A stretch of 64,000 nucleotides of DNA, taken from assembly GCF_014195635.1 (NCBI RefSeq), contig NZ_JACICC010000003.1, positions 372,001 through 436,000 on the forward strand, given 5' to 3'. This stretch comes from Pseudochelatococcus contaminans. Lineage in GTDB: Bacteria; Pseudomonadota; Alphaproteobacteria; Rhizobiales; Beijerinckiaceae. The translations under genes and the position numbers were made by a program. The notes beneath the pieces are model-generated. The model worked only from the letters and a program-made list of their open reading frames with translations. It was not told where the DNA came from and ran no database searches. The stretch's first letter is position 1; each line of letters opens with the position of its first letter. Below are positions 60,629-64,000 of the stretch, piece by piece.

Positions 60629-61558
60629 TCAGTCGATGGGAGGCAGCATTTCCTCGATCCGGCTGCGCAGATGCGCGTGCTGCGCCGGAATCCGGAGCGA
60701 CTGGCCCAGATGCGCGGTATCCTCGTCACGGTCGAAACCGGGCTCGTTGGTCGAAATCTCGAACAGGACACCGCCGGGCGTGCGGAAATAAATGGCCCAG
60801 AAGTAATCCCGGTCGATCACCGGCGTTACGTAATATCCGGTGTCGATCAGCGCCTTGCGCACTTCAAGTTGCGCCGCCCGGTTCTCGACGGCGAAGGCGA
60901 CGTGGTGGACGGAGCCAGCACCCTCACGGGTATGAGTCACGTCCGGCAGCGCCTCCACATCGATGACGCTCGCCCCGTTGCCCTCTGGCACGAAGAACCG
61001 CGTCACGTTGTCCTTCGTCTCGAACAGGCGATACCCCATATATTGCAGCAGCTCCGCCGTTGCCCCCGCGCTGCGCAGCCGCAGTGAAACGGAATGAAAA
61101 CCGCGGATTTCTACATCGGGATCGACGCCACCGTGTGTCCATGGAACGCGTGGATCGCCATCGACTTCCGCGAGCGCGAAGCTATCGCTGTCCGGTCCTG
61201 AGAAATAGAGGCGGTTCTCGCCGAAAACCGTCTCTTCGCTCAACCCCGCGACGCCGGCGGCGGCAAGGCGCTCCTTCCAGAAGCCCAGCGCGCCCTTCGG
61301 CACCGAGAAAACCGTCGTCCCGACCTCGCCGGTGCCGGGGCGGCCACGGGCAATGTGAGGGAAGGGGAAATACGTCATCACCGTGCCGGGCGTGCCGGCT
61401 TCATCGCCATAATAGAGGTGGTACACCGATGGCTCGTCGAAGTTCACTGTCTTCTTGATGCGGCGCAGCCCCAGAACCTTGGTGAAGAAGTCGTTGTTCT
61501 GCCGGGCATCGGCAGCCAGCGACGTAACGTGATGCAGGCCCTTGATCGCGGTAAGCAT
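60629..61558 (-). CDS. VOC-family ring-cleaving dioxygenase (MhqO-like)
   Basis: The 309-residue protein consists of two VOC modules: KGLHHVTSLAADARQNNDFFTKVLGLRRIKKTVNFD with VYHLYYGDEAGTPGTVMTYFPF, then GFHSVSLRLRS and SVHHVAFAVENRAAQLEVRKALI. The C-terminal VIDRDYFWAIYFRTPGGVLFEISTNEPGF holds the conserved Glu. It is a glyoxalase/extradiol dioxygenase relative that opens hydroquinone or catechol rings. Start ATG 61558 is chosen because the family begins near LTAIKGLHHVT. It is followed by the MhqD-like gene. Confidence 0.92.
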   Translation of the reverse strand: MLTAIKGLHHVTSLAADARQNNDFFTKVLGLRRIKKTVNFDEPSVYHLYYGDEAGTPGTVMTYFPFPHIARGRPGTGEVGTTVFSVPKGALGFWKERLAAAGVAGLSEETVFGENRLYFSGPDSDSFALAEVDGDPRVPWTHGGVDPDVEIRGFHSVSLRLRSAGATAELLQYMGYRLFETKDNVTRFFVPEGNGASVIDVEALPDVTHTREGAGSVHHVAFAVENRAAQLEVRKALIDTGYYVTPVIDRDYFWAIYFRTPGGVLFEISTNEPGFDRDEDTAHLGQSLRIPAQHAHLRSRIEEMLPPID

Positions 61559-61637
61559 GGCTTTGCTCTCCTGAACGCATGAATTGCTTGAACAGGAAGA
61601 TAAGCCCGGACACCATGAATGATAATGCATGCAATCT

Positions 61638-61674
61638 GGCATATATTATTGCGCGCACTGCAATAATATATGCC
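61638..61674. promoter_or_regulatory. 15-bp perfect AT-rich palindrome between dioxygenase and LLM oxidoreductase
   Basis: GGCATATATTATTGC (61638-61652) and GCAATAATATATGCC (61660-61674) are perfect reverse complements with a 7-nt spacer. It lies 80 bp before the dioxygenase start and touches the stop of the upstream gene. It could be an operator (MarR or TetR type) or a terminator of the LLM gene. Confidence 0.65.
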
Positions 61675-62697
61675 TCAGCGCCAGCCGAGGCCCGGAGCGA
61701 CGTGCTTGAGGATCGCTTCGATGACATGGGCGTTGTAGGCGACGCCGAGCTGGTTGGGCACGGTCAGCAGCAGCGTGTCGGCTTCGGCGATGCCCTCGTC
61801 CTTGCGGAGTTGCTCGATCAGCGCATCCGGCTCGGCGGCATAGCTGCGGCCGAAAATGGCACGCGTCATGTCGTCGATGAAGCCCACCGAGTCCTGCTCC
61901 TTGCTTCCGTTGCCGAAATAGGCCCGGTCCCTGTCATCGACCAGCGCGAAAATGCTGCGGCTGACGGATACGCGTGGCTCGCGCGTGTGGTCCGCTTCCT
62001 TCCATGCCTGCCGATAGGCGCGGATCTGCCTGGCCTGCTGAACGTGAAACGGTTCGCCGGTCTCGTCATTCTTCAAGGTGGAGCTTTGCAGGTTCATGCC
62101 GAGTTTCGCCGCCCAAACGGCAGTGGCATCGGAGCCAGCTCCCCACCAGATGCGTTCACGCAAACCTTCGGAATAAGGCTCAAGCCGCAGCAAGCCGGGC
62201 GGGTTGGGGAACATCGGGCGTGGATTGGGCTCCGCAAAACCTTCGCCGGCCAGCATGCGCAGGAAGATTTCGGCATGCTGGCGACCCATGTCCGCATCGG
62301 TCTTGCCATCCTCCGGCACGTAGCCGAAATACCGCCAGCCATCGATGACCTGCTCGGGCGAGCCACGGCTGATACCAAGCTGAAGACGCCCGCCGGCGAT
62401 CAGATCCGCCGCGCCGGCATCCTCGGCCATGTAAAGCGGGTTTTCATACCGCATATCGATAACCGCCGTGCCGATCTCGATTCGGCTCGTCTTCGCGCCA
62501 ACCGCCGCCAGCAGTGGGAAGGGCGATGCCAGCTGGCGGGCAAAATGATGTACGCGGAAATAAGCCCCGTCAGCGCCCAATTCCTCGGCGGCGACGGCCA
62601 GATCGATCGATTGCAAAAGCGCATCGCCAGCCGAGCGGGTGCCGGATTGCGGGGAGGGCGCCCAGTGCCCAAAGGAGAGAAAACCGATTGTCTTCAT
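61675..62697 (-). CDS. LLM-class flavin-dependent oxidoreductase
   Basis: The 340-residue protein fits the luciferase-like monooxygenase family: MKTIGFLSFGHW, LLQSIDLAVAAEELGADGAYFRVHHFARQLASPFPLLAAVGAKTSRIEIGTAVIDMRYENPLYMAEDAGAADLIAGGRLQLGISRG. It uses reduced flavin (FMNH2 or F420-like) to oxidise a small substrate, not identifiable here. The start ATG 62697 has AAGGAGCGC upstream. It lies upstream of the MhqO/MhqD-like pair in the same direction, but a strong palindrome separates them. Confidence 0.92.
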   Translation of the reverse strand: MKTIGFLSFGHWAPSPQSGTRSAGDALLQSIDLAVAAEELGADGAYFRVHHFARQLASPFPLLAAVGAKTSRIEIGTAVIDMRYENPLYMAEDAGAADLIAGGRLQLGISRGSPEQVIDGWRYFGYVPEDGKTDADMGRQHAEIFLRMLAGEGFAEPNPRPMFPNPPGLLRLEPYSEGLRERIWWGAGSDATAVWAAKLGMNLQSSTLKNDETGEPFHVQQARQIRAYRQAWKEADHTREPRVSVSRSIFALVDDRDRAYFGNGSKEQDSVGFIDDMTRAIFGRSYAAEPDALIEQLRKDEGIAEADTLLLTVPNQLGVAYNAHVIEAILKHVAPGLGWR

Positions 62698-63240
62698 GAT
62701 GGCGCTCCTTAGTTTTCCTGTCCGCGCGGCTGCGTGCAAGATACTACGTCCATCAGATCCGGCAATGACAGAAAAACCGCCGTTTCGATGACCGCAGCCC
62801 ATGCACTCTGCGGTGTCCATGTGGACGGGGTATAAAACCCTTATATGTCAATGAGATGCAGCCTTTTTATGCCAACTGGCGGATAAATTCTGCTGCGGAC
62901 GGTCGGTTATACGAATAATGCCCGATGAACAATCCGTATAAAGATCAGTGATCGATCGTCAAATCCGGGAAACGCCCCCGGGCGTCCGTTAAAAGCTTGA
63001 TGACGCCTGTGGAAAAGTTGATTTCGGTTTATAGTAAACACTAATTAAACATTTGATTCGATATTCATGTCCGATGATGCGTCGTTTATGGTGGGTTTCG
63101 TGTAACCGACCATCGACGTTAAGCGTTGTCGTTTGTGGTTTCGGGTCCTCCTTGCGTTCAAGTTGGCATGGGTTTGGCCTGGACTTGCAAAAGATATGTT
63201 TTGTTTGTCGATGGCCAGAAGTCACGCCAAGGGGGTCTGA
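62698..63240. other. Intergenic region between the LLM gene and bcsN
   Basis: About 540 bp between divergent genes. I see no supported gene; the long antisense frame across 62989-63816 is a shadow of bcsN. It contains a short palindrome ACGCCC-CC-GGGCGT (62972-62985), an AT-rich stretch around 63015-63060, and AAGGGGG just before the bcsN start. Confidence 0.55.
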
Positions 63241-64000
63241 ATGGAAGCTGATACCCGAATGATCGGGCAGCCTGATAAGAGTCTCGCGACTTCCGATGCA
63301 GCCCTCGGCCGTTTTCCCATATCCTCTTTCGGGCGCAGCGATGTTGCGCGTTACGCTCGCTCCTTCCTCGTGATGGCTGCCGCTTCCGTGTGCCTGTCGG
63401 CCTGCGCCACTCGTTTCGAGCCCGAAAACCTTGAGATCATCAGCCAGATTACCGAGGTGCCGCGTAGCCGCGCCATGATCATTCCGGGTCCGGGGAGATT
63501 CGGCCTCGTCACCGTTCTCGAACGGCGCTACTCGAATGCCTATTCTCAGGAACTGCTGCTGGAGACCTCGGCTCGCCGCCCCGGTCAGAACAATATACGT
63601 GTCGCCTTCGTGCTGCCTGGCAGCACGACCGGGCCGGGCGAGGACGAACTGGACCTGATGCGCCTGTCGCCGGAAACGGTGTCGCGCGATATGAGCGAGC
63701 AGTTCCCCGGCGTCAATATGTCTATTTCCGCATTCTTCGTCCAGAATCGCTTTGGCCCGTTCGGTTTCGCCACAGGGCGTTCGGCTTATGGCGACAACTG
63801 TGTTTATGCGTGGCAAATCATTGCGCCGGATCGCCCGCTTTCACTGTTCTCCGCACCCAAGGGCAAGATCAATATCAGGCTTCAGATTTGCGACTCTACC
63901 GCCACGACCGCGGAGATTCTGGATGTCATGTATAATTTCACGATCAACGCCTATCTGTCGCAATGGAACTGGATGCCGCTGGAGGATACGCCGCCGCTGA
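63241..64000 (+). CDS. bcsN: Cellulose biosynthesis protein BcsN, 5' part
   Basis: The frame runs from ATG 63241 (AAGGGGG 5 nt upstream) to the window edge with no stop, at least 253 codons. After a ~40-residue N-terminal region comes a membrane/lipoprotein-like signal (SFLVMAAASVCLSACATRF). The BcsN-like body follows: EVPRSRAMIIPGPGRFGLVTVLERRYSNAYSQELLLET, ISAFFVQNRFGPFGFATGRSAYGDNCVYAWQII and VMYNFTINAYLSQWNW. BcsN accompanies cellulose synthase genes in Rhizobiales; the operon probably continues beyond the window. The cut lies after LEDTPPL. Confidence 0.85.
   Translation, partial: MEADTRMIGQPDKSLATSDAALGRFPISSFGRSDVARYARSFLVMAAASVCLSACATRFEPENLEIISQITEVPRSRAMIIPGPGRFGLVTVLERRYSNAYSQELLLETSARRPGQNNIRVAFVLPGSTTGPGEDELDLMRLSPETVSRDMSEQFPGVNMSISAFFVQNRFGPFGFATGRSAYGDNCVYAWQIIAPDRPLSLFSAPKGKINIRLQICDSTATTAEILDVMYNFTINAYLSQWNWMPLEDTPPL

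Noticed and set aside
62989-63816. A 275-codon minus strand frame at the window end
   Set aside because: It overlaps bcsN, which has a strong ribosome site, signal segment and recognisable family sequence.

Overview
The window looks like a chromosomal segment of an alphaproteobacterium, most likely order Hyphomicrobiales (Rhizobiales). The protein set points there: a gene transfer agent (GTA)-type structural cluster, the cellulose gene bcsN, the Dld/LldD lactate system and an Irr-type iron-control motif. Coding sequence is GC-rich and several intergenic stretches are clearly AT-rich. The exact genus cannot be read from the sequence alone.

Layout. 1-14,830: a GTA/prophage morphogenesis cluster on the + strand. 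It runs from the prohead protease (cut by the window edge) through capsid, head-tail joining proteins, tail tube, chaperones and baseplate to the host-specificity protein. A DUF2793 protein, a collagen-like tail fibre, two small proteins and a GH24 lysozyme follow. A secreted trypsin-like protease gene sits on the opposite strand just after the capsid gene, and no tape-measure gene is found at its usual place. 14,977-16,180: sufE, tRNA-Leu(CAG) and one unknown gene. 16,660-19,330: metN-metI-metQ methionine uptake. 19,415-22,970: a cysteine hydrolase, SelO and a baeRF-like protein. 23,160-27,160: two small anchored proteins and a P1B-type ATPase that together resemble a ferrosome (fez) locus behind an Irr-like iron motif, plus a small unknown gene. 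27,270-32,820: the lactate utilisation genes lldP, lldR, lldD and dld, with three copies of one GntR-type operator. 33,500-37,440: a phytase-like secreted protein behind PHO-box-like repeats and a Pit phosphate transporter. 37,860-39,070: an MscS-family channel.

39,330-45,790: an acetate module. It holds DUF485, ActP, a DUF294 nucleotidyltransferase-like protein, a soluble histidine kinase, a CheY-like regulator and a membrane-PAS-pseudokinase-DEDDh exonuclease fusion, mostly translationally coupled. 45,800-53,620: dinB, a GGDEF protein, PPK2, an SLC13/ArsB-like permease, a LysE-type exporter with its divergent ArgP/LysG regulator, and a membrane protein of unknown role. 54,000-59,350: a two-component system translationally coupled to a MacA-MacB export system. 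59,400-62,700: a flavin reductase-like protein, a MhqD/MhqO-like pair and an LLM flavin oxidoreductase. 63,241 to the end: bcsN, cut by the edge, probably opening a cellulose synthesis operon.

The most promising poorly described systems are the ferrosome-like operon and the acetate-permease signalling module with its exonuclease fusion. The GTA cluster is also unusual because of the missing tape measure and the antisense protease. All functions are read from translated sequence by eye; no database search was run.
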